This document shows, in pieces, positions 34,112 through 46,012 of a stretch of 64,000 nucleotides of DNA; position 1 is the first letter of the stretch; each line of letters begins with the position of its first letter. The stretch covers positions 4,154,001-4,218,000 of the forward strand of contig JAPYXD010000553.1 in the NCBI GenBank assembly GCA_030998225.1, in the 5' to 3' direction. Source of the DNA: Diplolepis rosae (taxonomy: Eukaryota; Arthropoda; Insecta; Hymenoptera; Diplolepididae). Below the pieces are notes generated by a model. The model saw only the letters and a program-made list of their open reading frames with translations. It was not told the DNA's origin and did not search any database. A program made the position numbers and the translations under genes.

Positions 34112-34226
34112 GTGTTATCCTATGGGAGCGTAATTCATCGCGTCATAACGAGAGTGAAGCAGACAGAACAGACAGAAGTAAACTATTGTCTCGTTCACTC
34201 TCGTTATGACGCAATGCATTACCTAC
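34112..34226. repeat. short hairpin element
   Basis: Perfect 19-bp arms (34140-34158 and 34194-34212; GCGTCATAACGAGAGTGAA and complement) around a 35-bp loop, with weaker pairing extending outward (GTAATTCATC against GATGCATTAC-like sequence). Probably a tiny MITE. Confidence 0.55.
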
Positions 34227-34559
34227 CCTTCTTATCTTTGCAGGTATCATATTGATAAAATAATACTCAAAACTATTTATGCAAGTATCATCGTTCACCA
34301 CGAAGTAGGCAGTCCTTATGGACATTTCTTAAATTAAGATCCTTAAATATCTCACCTTCATCACTTTTCCAATATTGCTTTTACTTCTGATATTCTGAGC
34401 TAAGTACCCCACAATGAAAACAACCACAAAATTAGACCTCAATATTTCACTTACTGTTCCAAAAATTCTTCATACGTAAAAATGAGAAAAATGTGATTAT
34501 AATAATTAAATGTAGGGATCGGGAGCAATTTTTAGTTAGTTTCTAAATGTGACGACCGA

Positions 34560-35000
34560 CACTAGATAAAATTGAAATCCTTATTTGTAGATAATCCCGG
34601 TTGAGAAACTGATACGTGACGCGGATGAGGACGCGAAACGCGACATAGCTCTTCTTGCGGATTTATATTCCTGATCGGGTGTTTGCGAGATGAGCATCGA
34701 ATGACGAGGAGTATGCCTCTCAATGGGAGGTACTCTGTCCAAGCGCCGGAAAGGCGGGGAGGTCATGATTCGCTATTGGCTGAACAGGGTCCGCCCATTG
34801 CCGACTAACTTCAATGTTAGTGGTTCCTCTAGTAATGATGCTGACGTAAGCTTGCGTACTATTGCTTTCTGTGGAGATACTACAATCTCGATGATTGGTT
34901 GTGCTCGCTCGTCTCGCTCGAGCTTTCATCAAGTTTCGCCAGAGAAAGGGGAGGATATCGAAGGTTCGTCGAACCTTTGCTTCTAAACTTTCTCTTTCTT
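34560..35000. other. GC-richer segment with inverted CCAAT boxes
   Basis: Contains CTATTGGCTG, GATTGGTTGTG, TGACGTAAG and GGTCCGCCCATTGCC, which are promoter-like words, but no coding exon could be linked to it. Confidence 0.25.
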
Positions 35001-35230
35001 TCCATAAAATACAGGTGGAGGAAAGGGGAGGTTCGAGTGAAACATAATTTTAAGAGGGTAATTAAATTGGACTATAGGTAATTCATGAAAAAAATAGAGC
35101 AATGACTGTTTTTATAATTGGCCTTGGAAATATTGGTGAAGTAAGAATACAGAGACTGACTTGGAAATACCCGGGAAAAACAAGTCCATTAAAAGTTACT
35201 GAACTTGTTCGGAAGTCTCGGCTTTGAGCC

Positions 35231-35470
35231 CTACACGGAAAAAAGTGCAGCTGTAACGGAAGTTAATTCTTGTTACAGCTCAACATTTAGCTGGAAACGA
35301 ACATCCCGTGCAGAAATCTTGATGTGGGCCTAGTGGGGGTTTGGCCAGTTTCCCTTGCTTCTAGTGTGGCTCTCACTAGGCAAACTGACTAGAACCTGAC
35401 AAGCCTGTAACGCTGTTTCGAACCAATGCCTCACGTGGGGGAAAATGGTCAGGTACTTGCCAGATATTAT
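35231..35470. mobile_element. MITE end fragments (CACGGAA and CCCGTGCAGAA types)
   Basis: TA, CACGGAAAAAAG and a GCTGTAACGGAAG/CTTGTTACAGC hairpin are followed at 35308 by CCCGTGCAGAAATC and a ~110-bp stretch (CTGTAACGCTGTTT, CCTAGTGGGG) related to the left part of the element at 39195. Neither fragment has its partner end. Confidence 0.4.
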
Positions 35471-36027
35471 TACGAATTCCCGGATTTCATAAAAATTTGA
35501 AGTTATGAATAAAAATGACTCCTTTTTAGAAGAACATATTTTTAATGGTATTTAATTGCGTGAAAAATTATCAAAAATCGTTTATTCTTTTTGGGCCCTT
35601 TCTTTTCTTCCTCCTTCCCAGTCTTTAGCGTTCGCGAGTACAACGCTAATCGCATCTAAGACTGCCTTCTCAGAGACACTTTTTTTTTGTATTTGAGTTG
35701 AAGTGCGTCTGAATAACGGCATCTGTTAAGGAAATTAGATAAAAAATATTAATTTAAAAAATTTAATAAAACATGATATATTAAATAAAATTCCTATTTT
35801 ATCTTGTTAAAAAGTAAACGTTGAATTTTACCTACAATACATCGATGAAATTCCCGATTTTTCAGGATTTTTTTGTCCCCAGATTTTTTTGTATTTGTAA
35901 ACATTAATGCTACATTTCTTGAAAGGTATTTTCTGATGATGTTAGTGACGCTTCTTGTTATAATATGGTTACTGTCAGTCAGTGTTTCCAATGACAAAAT
36001 CTGTAATAAGAAAATAATTGTCAATTA

Positions 36028-36095
36028 ATGATTGACGTAATTCTTATATTTAATTACGTCAATTAATTATTGACGTAATTCTTATATTTAATTAC
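36028..36095. repeat. 35-bp tandem duplication
   Basis: TTGACGTAATTCTTATATTT plus AATTAC occurs twice in a row in an intron of the DUF4806 pseudogene. Confidence 0.6.
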
Positions 36096-37038
36096 ATCTC
36101 TCACAGTAAAAGCGTATGAGAATGAGAAAGGGCCAATAAAATAAAGATTCGAAATTGAAATCCTTACTATGTGAAAAATAAGGAAAGCATTAAAACCCTT
36201 GATAAGTATAATTAATAATAATTAAGTCGAAATTTTGTCGGGCCTTGGCGCGTTTCTACTGGTGAAAATATCCTAAGAAAGTTTGATAAATTGAGAAAAT
36301 CATAAATGCAAATGCAGTGAATTTTTGGGATACTGAATTTTGCGTTCCTTTAAATTACTTTTTTGCAACTAACTTTACAAAAAATTCTGTAAATATTTCT
36401 GAAAGTCTGAAAAAACATCCTATGATTTGAACGGGATGTCCATCAATATCCTTTTACTGGTGACTGATATAAAACCAAATATACTTTAGTATGCACGGTA
36501 ATTTTAAAACGGCGTAGGTTAAATTATGCTTAAAAATTAATATGAACAATTATTAACTACATAAGTGAAAGTGCGTAGTTTTTTTGTCAAGATTTATAAT
36601 GAAAATGTATTAATAAATTCAAATAATAAAATATAGGGCTAAAAATTAATATAAAACTTACAAAATCAAGTTCAAACTGCTGATCTGTAGCTAATTTCTC
36701 ATCAAATAGAAAGAATTCATCAATGTTGTAGAAAGGAAGATTTAAATTATTGTCGATAATAAAGCTGCGTTTTGATTCTGATCCGAGTTTAGTAAGTATT
36801 CTTTCTAACATTCCTTCCGTGCAACCTAATCTATTTCTTGCTTCAGAAATCTCGACATTAATTACTTTTAAGCCTTGTAGAATACGCTGACTATCTGAAA
36901 AATGGAAATAAAACAAAATACAATTAAAATGATTATTTAACAAATATATTTCAAATTTTTATCTGCCAAGTTTGTTCGACGAGTTCCAACAGGTAATGAT
37001 GGAAAATTATAATTTTAAACTCAATTAGTTTAATAATA

Positions 37039-38220
37039 GGGTAAGTGTGGGTATTACTGTGGATGCCCCAGTTACTGCGGTTTCAAATAAAACTAATGAT
37101 ATACAATGTTTTAAAGATATATAACGCTACAGAACAATTAAAAACAATTAATTTCTAATCCAAGCATAATAAGTATCAACGAATTATCAATAGTTACGAT
37201 ATTTGTAGCTAATTGATTGCAATTTGAAACTCTCATGTTCCCGATTCCCATAGTTTTAATGCTTAGATTTGTTGACAGGCCATGAACACGTTCTGAAAAA
37301 CTTGTTATAATTCCGTATCTGAAAATAAAATATTCATTGTGATATTATTTTTTGCAAAGTAAATATCTTATTTTTCTAAATATTTATGCAAAATAACAAA
37401 AAATACGTTTTTTAATCATTTTTTTACCAAAACAGTATTTGGTACATGATTTTCATAGGTGTATAAATTACTGCGATCTGTCAGGCGGCACTGCATAACC
37501 TTTCAATTTATTACAAATGCTTCGTTATGCTTACTTTTTATAATTGAGATTAAACAAAATGTTGAAAACTCCAAAATCGTTGCTAATAAGGCAAGAGGAA
37601 GTCAAGTAATATAATTTTAAGGTAAATTAAATAAGAGTTATAATATTATTTAATCTTAATTTGTTAAAAATGCTTCATGTTCACTTTTTATAATATAGTT
37701 TAAATAAAATGTTCAACACTCCTTAATCGTTGCTAAAGATGCAAGAGGAACTCAAGTGATATAATTTTAAGTTAAATTAAATAAAATTAATAAAATTACT
37801 AATCTTAATTTGTTACGAATGGTTCGTCGTGTTTACTTTTTATAATTGAGATTAAATAAAATGTTCAACACTCCTAAATTAATTGTAAGTTTAGGTACTC
37901 AAAATAATATCGCAGTATTACGCGCGCAGAAATTTGGGTTTCCGCAGTAGTTGGAGCGCAGTAATTGGGGATTCCGCAGTAATTGGTGCGCAGTAATTCA
38001 TGCAAACCCGCAGTAATACCTACATGGAACATTTTTTTTAGATTCGCATTTTTTAAGTAAATCTGGTTTCTTTTCAGGGTTTAAGGACTGCATGCTACTT
38101 ACTTAATACCAAATACTGCTTTAAAAATTAATTCGCGACGACTTTTTCATCTCAAAATCTTTTTTTTTAACTTTAAAAGCCGTCTTGATTTTCGATCCGC
38201 AGTAATTGGCACATTTACCC
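37039..38220. mobile_element. 1182-bp MITE with TA flanks and CAGTAATT subterminal repeats
   Basis: Ends are GGGTAAGTGTG and CACATTTACCC, with TA on both sides (37037-37038, 38221-38222). Inside each end lie many CAGTAATTG/CAGTATTAC words, densest at 37910-38030. The middle (37512-37880) is a ~150-bp tandem repeat in about 2.5 copies. It sits in an intron of the DUF4806 pseudogene. No gene. Confidence 0.65.
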
Positions 38221-39194
38221 TATACCGTTTAGAGCATTCTTATGTTTCCCTTTTTCTTTATTTTTTGGTTTTTCCAACTTATTGATGGAACTTCCTTCAT
38301 AAGTTTTATAATGAATTTTCTTTTCAAAAATATTTGAAGGATAAGATGGTGTTAAAAGATGATATTCTGAAAAACATTTCAATTAAATTAATAAATAGGG
38401 TAGGGGATCGTAGCTAATTGGAACAAAATTCTTTCTTGAACTTACCATTTTTCAAAGTACTTAAGCAGCTAGAACTTTGTATACATTTTTGACTTGACAA
38501 TGGCACTAAGTCTCTATATTTGTTATCCATATTGTTGTTAAAATTCTTTCTGGGCATTTCAACAACTTCTTCGAAATTAATCGTTTCTTGGATGAGCGGC
38601 TCACGAGAATAATCTACAATAATTATCTAGATATTTAAAATGAATATTTATATTTATTTATATTTTTAATTAATGAAACACTAAGAAATAGGCTAGAGAC
38701 TGAAAAAACTGTAGGCTTACAACATAAGTATAAAAGAATAATTTCATTAATATTGATTAATAATAAGATTAGTATAAGAAACCAATATTCCAAGTTTAGG
38801 CTTACATGAATTTTCTTTTCAGGGCGGCTGATTAATTTATTTTAATACTGATTCAGTATTATTTAAAATTTGTGCACATTCATCTGATTTTGAGGAAGTA
38901 TCTCCTCACTGCTGTAGGTACTTTTGTTTCTGTTTTTCTTTTTTCCTTGTGTCTGTTTTGCTCTGTCGAAATTTGCAGACTTCTTTCCTCGTTTAATTTT
39001 CTTAATGTTTTTTGCAGACAAGTTTTTCAACTCCATTTCTCCCTATGAAGTGTCAACAGAGTTTGATGAATCAGATTCTATGGGCTTCACTTTTAATAAA
39101 TCTTTCCCCGGATACATCTGATTTTTTCTAAATTTTTCTTCTATTTTCTTTGCCTTTTCTTCGGGTGTATAGTCCGAATCTTCGGTATATATTA

Positions 39195-41111
39195 CCCGTG
39201 CAGAAATTTCATTTAGGGTATAGTGGGGCCCTGACTACTTTTCCCTACTTCTAGTCGGGATCTAGTAGGGAAAAGTAGTCAGGCCCCATCTACTTCTGTA
39301 ACGCTGTTTTAGGCAGGCTCTATTTTAGACATCTAGTCGGGCCCTGATTAGAATACATATCTATTGCCTAACCGTACAATGGGGCCCCAGCTACACGGAG
39401 AAAAATAGTTGAAGTAATTTTACTCAACTCTGTCGGTTAAACTTGGTACATAAGGACATTTGAACATCTATTAAATCCTAGTCGGGTAAAATCAATTTGA
39501 TATATACCTAATTCACCCAAAGTGAATAACAATAAGCGTTACATAGGGAATAGTAAGGAGTTGAGTAAAACGTTATCGACGACAGGGCACCAACATGCGT
39601 CAGTGGGTTAACATGAAATGTATAAGTATATCACCGACGCTTGAGGTGCTTCAAACCGTAGTTGGGTAAAATGAGCATCGGGCGTATTATTTCAACTGGC
39701 AATGGTATGGTTCTCTCAAATAAAAAAAAATTCTTACCTCGAGCCTGCCAATAGTCATCCGGTATATACATAAACAACTTACAAATACATTCACACCATT
39801 ACGGACGTAGCCAATCATATTTCAAATTACAAATACACTTAAACATATAACCTTACATATATAAACCTAATAACAACACTTATATATAGTACGATACGCT
39901 TTCGTCGAATCACGCACACGCTCGCTTATAATGCTGAGATATAAAATATGGAACTTTCTTATATAGTGACTGCATGAGTATTCAGAGCTTGTGAGAGTAA
40001 GTGCCGTCAATAAAATTTTTTAGCCTTACTCAAGTAAAAATAAATCGACTTTTTTCATAAATGATTAATAAAATATTTTTAAAAATTAATATAATTACAC
40101 AATTATTATAACTATGATTATTGATATATATAATATAATTATTAAATTACATTTAGTATACATTTTTATTATAACAACGTATGAAGTTTAGTGAAACTAA
40201 ATTTTCAAATGTACATTAAAAAATTGCATTATTATTAAGAAGTATCTTGTATAAAAACATTTAAAAAGAAGGTTCTTTTATTTTCTGTCTTTTATATTTT
40301 CAAAATATGGATTTCACATTTGCGAATTCCAAATTATTATTCTGCCTGAGTAATTTATGTGATATTTCATATTTTATGTAATACACTTATCGATTTTTTT
40401 TTGTTTAAATTTTCATAAGATCAATTTAATTTTAAGAATTTAAGTTTTTGAAATAAAAAATTTTTCATGTGTGCCCAAGGCGCAGATTACTTTCATTCGT
40501 TCCTGCGTGAATAGATGTAGCTGTTGGAATAAATCTTGCGATTCACGGTTTACTCAACTCTCGATTGAAGCGTAGAGTAGAATGAACGGAAAGCTCTACT
40601 ATTTTTGTGATTTAATAAAAGATTGGTTTTTTATAGTTATACTACGAGTAATAATATATATATTTAAAAATTTTTAATGCACGCTTTCATACTTCACCCT
40701 ACACTTCTGAATTTTACTCAACTTTGATTCATTTTCGAACATTTAATATATCACAAATAAATACAGTGATACTAAATAACTTCCTACTTGTCCTTATGTC
40801 CCAAATTTGATCGGAAGTTGAGTAAAATTACTTTAACTATTTTTCTCCGTGTATGTAAAGGCCTTTTGCATGAGCATGCGCAGCATAGAATATCTAAACT
40901 TTTTATTAAAATAAGGAACTACCTAGGGCCTGACTAAAATCCAAAAATAGGGCCCGACTAGAAGGAACTAGTTTTTCTAGAAACCAAACAGGGTGAACCT
41001 TATCAACGCCTCGCCGGGGCCCGCCTAGAACTTCCTAGTCTACTTTTTCTAGCGAGGGCCTAACCGTAGCCCTACCTTAAATGAGGACAAATCGGGCGAC
41101 TTCTGCACGGG
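39195..41111. mobile_element. TA-flanked element with CCCGTGCAGAA ends, inserted in an exon
   Basis: Starts CCCGTGCAGAA and ends with its complement, with TA at 39193-39194 and 41112-41113. Subterminal sequence is rich in CTAGTCGGG/GGGCCCGACTAG words, and the left end holds a hairpin (CCTGACTACTTTTCCCTA with its complement). A second MITE (39394-40851) is nested inside. No gene. Confidence 0.7.
39394..40851. mobile_element. 1458-bp MITE with CACGGAGAAAAATAG ends, TA-flanked
   Basis: Terminal inverted repeats of about 65 bp: CACGGAGAAAAATAGTTGAA, then GTAATTTTACTCAACT and a diverging GACATAAGGACA block. TA duplications are at 39392-39393 and 40852-40853. No gene. It is the most complete copy of a family also at 27337-29361, 61225-62470 and 11870-11990. 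The TA target suggests mobilisation by an IS630/Tc1/mariner-type transposase. Confidence 0.75.
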
Positions 41112-41617
41112 TAAGCTTCTACGAGATAACGTGGACTTGAGCGTCTCTATTTTTGCCTCGGCTTCCTCGTAATTTTCTAGAAAGATAAATGTTCACAAGT
41201 TTTGTATATACACCTCCGTAAACGCAAAATAAGTAAGCGGCGCGGCTCAAAATAAGCAAGCGGCAAAATAACTGAGCCGAAAAATGAGTGAAAGTTGAGA
41301 ATAGTACTACTTAAATGAAAGACCTGTTTTCTAAAATGTAAATAAATGGAAAAAGTATACTTACTAGCCTGTCCTATTAACTTTTGATAGGGTAAGGTGG
41401 CCAACCGGAAACAGGAAGAAATTCTGCCGGAGCTTTTGCACGAATAAGCTGATTTAATGATTTAAACTTTTTGTTATCGCGTAGGGTGGAGGCATAAATT
41501 TAGCGACCAAGCAGCCTAGTGACACTTTGAAGAATACCCATACATTGGGCACAAAATCTACAGACCCGTCATCAAATTCTATAAGTTGGTAGTCATAAAC
41601 TTCTACTGGTGTTTGGA

Positions 41618-43568
41618 CCTTATGTTAAAATAACAATATTTTAATTATTAAATAACGTATTTTTTATATAGAAAAACGGATTATTATAAAATGTAATTCT
41701 AGTTGATTGGAAAATTGATTTAAGTTTTTTTTTGTATAAATAATCACAAACTGAATATTTTCGCCTTTAAATCGGTAGCAATACAAAAATATTAATTTTA
41801 ACGTATTAAAAAACATTTGGTGTTGCCGGTATTTCTATTTGGAAAGTATGAGAATATATAAAAAATCTGAAAGTAATTAAATTTTTGTTCTTGTGAAATA
41901 AATAACTATAGTTCAAATATATCAAATTACTAATAGCAACATAAAAAATACATTAAAATATGAAAAATGATAACAAGTGCCAAAAAACGAAGTAGATTTT
42001 CTTTAAAGACATTAGAAAAATTTTAAGTTTCCTAAATTACAAAATATAAAAACAGCACTAAAATGTGACAACATTTTTGGAATAAGAATAAGATAGTGAT
42101 TTACAGTATTTCAACCATTCTAGTGCTCATCGGAACGTAAGTTTTAAAGTGTTCACTTAAAAAAATAAATTCTTTTATAAATAATCCGCAATGAATGATA
42201 CATTAGCACAAAATTTTTCATAGCTTTCTTCTTCTTTTCTTATAACCAATACCTCGAAAATAATACGACAACATTATTATGTTAAAAAATTAGATTCATT
42301 AGGAAACTTGTAAACTGTTTTAAAAATTAATTTAAAATTATCAATTGAATTTATGGTGAAAATAGCCCTGGTACAGTCAGTACAATCGACACTAGTATTC
42401 TAACCTATAAATTCTTCTTCGAAATTGAAGAGTTGAAATGACAAACAGTATTAAATTTTTTTAAAAATAATCGTCCAAATGTTTCTCGAGATGATTACAT
42501 AATAAAATACTAAATTAAGTACCTGGAGAGTTCTTTGTACACATTTTGTCATGTGGTTCTCGATCGATGAGTTGTTCAATCACGTTCAAACATGAAATCT
42601 GATGTGACGGATGTGACGTTCAGAGTGTAATAGTGTCGCTAGTATCGCACTTGATGGCACGGCTTTTTAAAATATTACAGTTCTTTATTACAAACAATTT
42701 TCAACTGTTACTCAATTTTCCTAATAAATTACTTGTTTCCAAATTGAAAAATAATAAAAATATTTATTCATTATTCTAAATTGATATAATTGAAAATTTT
42801 ATTGACGCCCAAAGTTGAAAGCGATGTTTGATCTAAGATCTAACCTCAAAGGGAAAAATACATTTTCAATTTTTTCGAGACTACGGATAATTATTTCCGA
42901 ACAACTTTTTTTCTGAATTAATACTGAATAACGCACAAACTAGTTTCTAATTTTTGTAAAAATATGCTCAAATATAATGGTAATGAGCCGGATGAGTTTT
43001 TGAAGAAATTTTTTTAAAATTTAATTCGCCTATTCAATTACTACAAACAAAATTTTTAGTTCTTGTTTAAATTATGAATTCTTTTTACAATAAAATTGAA
43101 AAATGTTTGAAAAGGATTTTTTAAAGTTACTAATATGAATGCTTTCCTTGATATAAAATATATATGTACCGAAACAAATAATTAATCAAATATTTTAAAT
43201 CTAATGTGTCCTGATATGGTAATTATATACTACTTAACAAAAACATATGTTTAAATAATAATATCGATTCTTTATTTACATTCATAATATTAGATTAGTG
43301 GTGCAATAAAGGCATGACATATTATTTTAATGTATTGTCTTCTCTTAAATTAATACACAACCTTACTAGTTTACTATCCATACTTTGTAGATCATAAACT
43401 TGTTCCTCGCCAGTGCACTCAGTTTTTATTTGCCACATCTTCAAATAATTCGAATTAAATGGATAATTAAACAGTGGTTTTTTTTTTATAAAATTTTTAC
43501 TCTTACAGTGAATTGATTATGTGTGTTCCACATAATTTCTTTTACTTCCAAAATAGTGTCGTCGTTCA
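41618..43568. other. no gene seen
   Basis: AT-rich (long A and T runs). A possible exon-like stretch ends at a GT donor near 42520 on the minus strand but cannot be assigned. No repeats recognised. Confidence 0.35.
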
Positions 43569-45163
43569 TTAAGATTGTATTATTAGGAGTTTTGTAATCG
43601 TACACTGTTTGTATTTTATTGATGTTATTTGATTCTGTTTTTGTTTTAAAACTTCTACTAACAATGGAATCTGTACTTTTTGACGAGAAGAAATTAACTT
43701 TACTTCATGTAATCGTCTACACAACTGCGCTAACGGTTTATTGGCCGTACGAATGTACTTTTTTAACTTCCCTAAAAAGCTCTCGAATGGAAAAGCAGTG
43801 ATTCTACTGAGACTACACCCCATATTTTTAACATCATCAGTCAGATGAATTAAATGATGAGAATTAAGAACTTTAGATTTCAGTCCATAATAGTGTCCCA
43901 TAGCAACAAAGAAAACTTTGAGATATTCTTTAGCTCGATCTGCATATATGTGAAAAAGTTTATCAGAACAGAGAATTCGACAAGCAGCGTGGAATAGTAG
44001 GAAATGTTTATACAGCGTTTTAATTAGTATATTTTTAAGAACTATGACACCACAGTATAACAAAAAGAGCGAAACTCTGTGGCCTTCCATTTTCCAATTG
44101 AATTTGTCGATCTTGTTTTTCTCTGAAATTCGCATGGTATTTTGCACTTTTAAGAGCTTCATTCTCCTAGAAAGTTCTAATCTGTTCAAGCTACCGAGTT
44201 TGTTACGTCCTTTTTGAATCCAACTTTAAAGTAATCTTTTCATCACACCCAAGCAACAAAGGTGCATAAAATCTAAAATAAAGTAAGATATGATGTTTAT
44301 AACTGGAAGTATTCTAAGCAGAGGCGATTCGTCATTGTGATGACCAGCTTGGATTCTAGCTCTAAAAGATTCGTCAGTTCTTTCATTAGAGTCAACAGAA
44401 GGATATACTGCCGTATGATCTTCTTTAAACCCTTGAACAGTACAACGTTCGCAAGCATTGAAGCCTGTGTGTCCCACAGTACATTTTAAGAAGGCACGTG
44501 CTAGCGTATCGCAAATGAAACATTTGATTTTTACATCAAAATGCCTATCCGAAATGTAAAATCCGTTTTCCTGGAGAAAATTGATTTCTTCGATAAATTT
44601 TCTCATACACTCTTCCGTGGATTTCGGCTTTCTTGGGCCAAAATATACAGCTACTACAAATGGTTTATAGATGTCGGGATCAAAATGAACTTTACATACG
44701 AAGGGCCAGAGTTCCTGATAATCAAAGTCAACTAGTCGTAAGCCATTGCATGCAAATTCTAATTCGAGCAAATTATTTTCATGTATATCGACATTTATAC
44801 AATCCTTAAAACCTGCTGCTATCCCGAAATATACGAATTCACCCATCGTACTATTTTCATCTTCTATTTCAATAATTTCATATTTGGCACCTGAGGTACC
44901 AAGAAACGTTTTCGATGACTTCGGAAGAGTTGTAAGCAATCGAGCTCTCAAAATTTTTAATAGCTTGTCTAACTGGTCGTGATGTAACCGTGTTTCTATG
45001 GCCCATTCTTGTAACTGATTAATTTCCGGTTCAGCATCATTCACGATAAAAAAATCAGCTTCTTTAGCGTCAAACTCACGCATTCTTCCATCCAAACGAC
45101 CTAATTCCTGTTCAGAATCAAGATTGTCTTCCGAACCTGTATCTACCTCCTCAAATAGCTAAA
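43569..45163 (-). pseudogene. CMC/Tnp2-type transposase, one internal stop
   Basis: One minus-strand frame open from a likely splice acceptor (TTTTAG near 45164) to 43569, broken only by TAA at 44226-44228. Blocks: WAIETRLHHDQLDKLLKILR, TSKTFLGTSGAKYEI-like region, FICDTLARAFLKCTVGHTGF with CERC, YPSVDSNERTDESFRARIQ, ILDFMHLCCLGVMKRLL, then after the stop FNWKMEGHRVSLFLLYCG, HHLIHLTDDVKNMG, FPFESFLGKLKKYIRTANKP and LAQLCRRLHE. This order is that of animal proteins carrying the Transposase_21 (tnp2) domain, with Asp in ICDTLARA and LDFMHL as likely catalytic positions. About 510 codons without the stop. Terminal repeats were not identified. Confidence 0.65.
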
Positions 45164-46012
45164 AGGAGGCGACTGCTTATCAGTCAAATCTCACCCACCA
45201 TTTCATTGAAAATCAACCGATTTAACAGCGAAAACCATTGATTTCAATTATTGATTAGAGAAAATGAACCGGCCAAACAGTTAAAAACATACCCACACTG
45301 ATGAATCAGCGAAAATGCAAATCACTGATTCAATCAGTAAAAAACTTGACCGGCACAGATTTGGAGAGCAGTACATACAGTATCGTTAATTTTTGCATAA
45401 CTGATATTAACAATATACTAATCCATACAAATACATTTATTTTAAACGTAACAATTCTTACAGTGTAGTGTCAAAAAAAAATTTTTCCTTTTTTCATTTC
45501 TAAGTAAATGAAATGATAACAGAAAACTGATAAAGCGCGTGAAAAACCTTTAGAGTGGAAAAAATACAAACGTAGCGAGTGAACTTGCAATATAAACGTG
45601 AGTTATGAATAAATTGCTTATAAGAATGCTAGTATGGAATATTCGTTTTTTATAGAAAAGGATGTGTTCTGTCAAAGGGATATCTGAATTTTTCAGTCTC
45701 ATCACCATTTTTAATTTTAAAATAAATTGAACTAACCTTATTAGATGTAGTGTGCTGTAATTACAACTGAGGGACTGCTATATCTTCAGACAAAATTTTT
45801 AATTTGTTCCTTTTTCGTTTTCTGGTCACATACATACTTTCAAATAACTCACTGATCACTATGACGTTATTTATGCAACTAAAGTTTGGCTGTGGCTTGA
45901 AAACGAAAGTGTGGGATGAAAGTGGAGGGTTTGCCTTTTGCTTTTGTTTTTAGGGTTGAGTTTTTAAAGAGGAGGAAAAAAATTAGAAGATGTGCTCAAG
46001 ATGACAGGAGTA
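45164..46012. other. no gene seen; possible subterminal repeats
   Basis: 45190-45370 contains related words (AACAGCGAAAACC, AATCAGCGAAAATG, AATCAGTAAAAAAC, CACTGATTCAATCAG) that could be the 5' subterminal region of the adjacent CMC-type element. The remainder is featureless. Confidence 0.3.

Larger units (their letters stand above)
35582..41617 (-). pseudogene. DUF4806-domain gene, multi-exon, disrupted
   Basis: Exons on the minus strand with matching phases: 41365-41617 (VEVYDYQLIEFDDGSVDFVP), 38806-41176, 38446-38613, 36662-36894 (LNLPFYNIDEFFLFDEKLAT), 35832-36000 (IRKYLSRNVALMF) and 35582-35722 (SVSEKAVLDAISVVLANAKD, then GGRKER). The last three fit DUF4806, a domain of unknown function in many insect proteins. 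Damage: frameshifts near 41460 and 41400, an in-frame stop at 39043-39045, stops near 38830-38850, an indel in a poly-A run near 35670 and a 1.9-kb MITE inside the second exon. Removing MITE and TA duplication restores that exon's frame. Assembly indels could explain some shifts. Confidence 0.65.
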
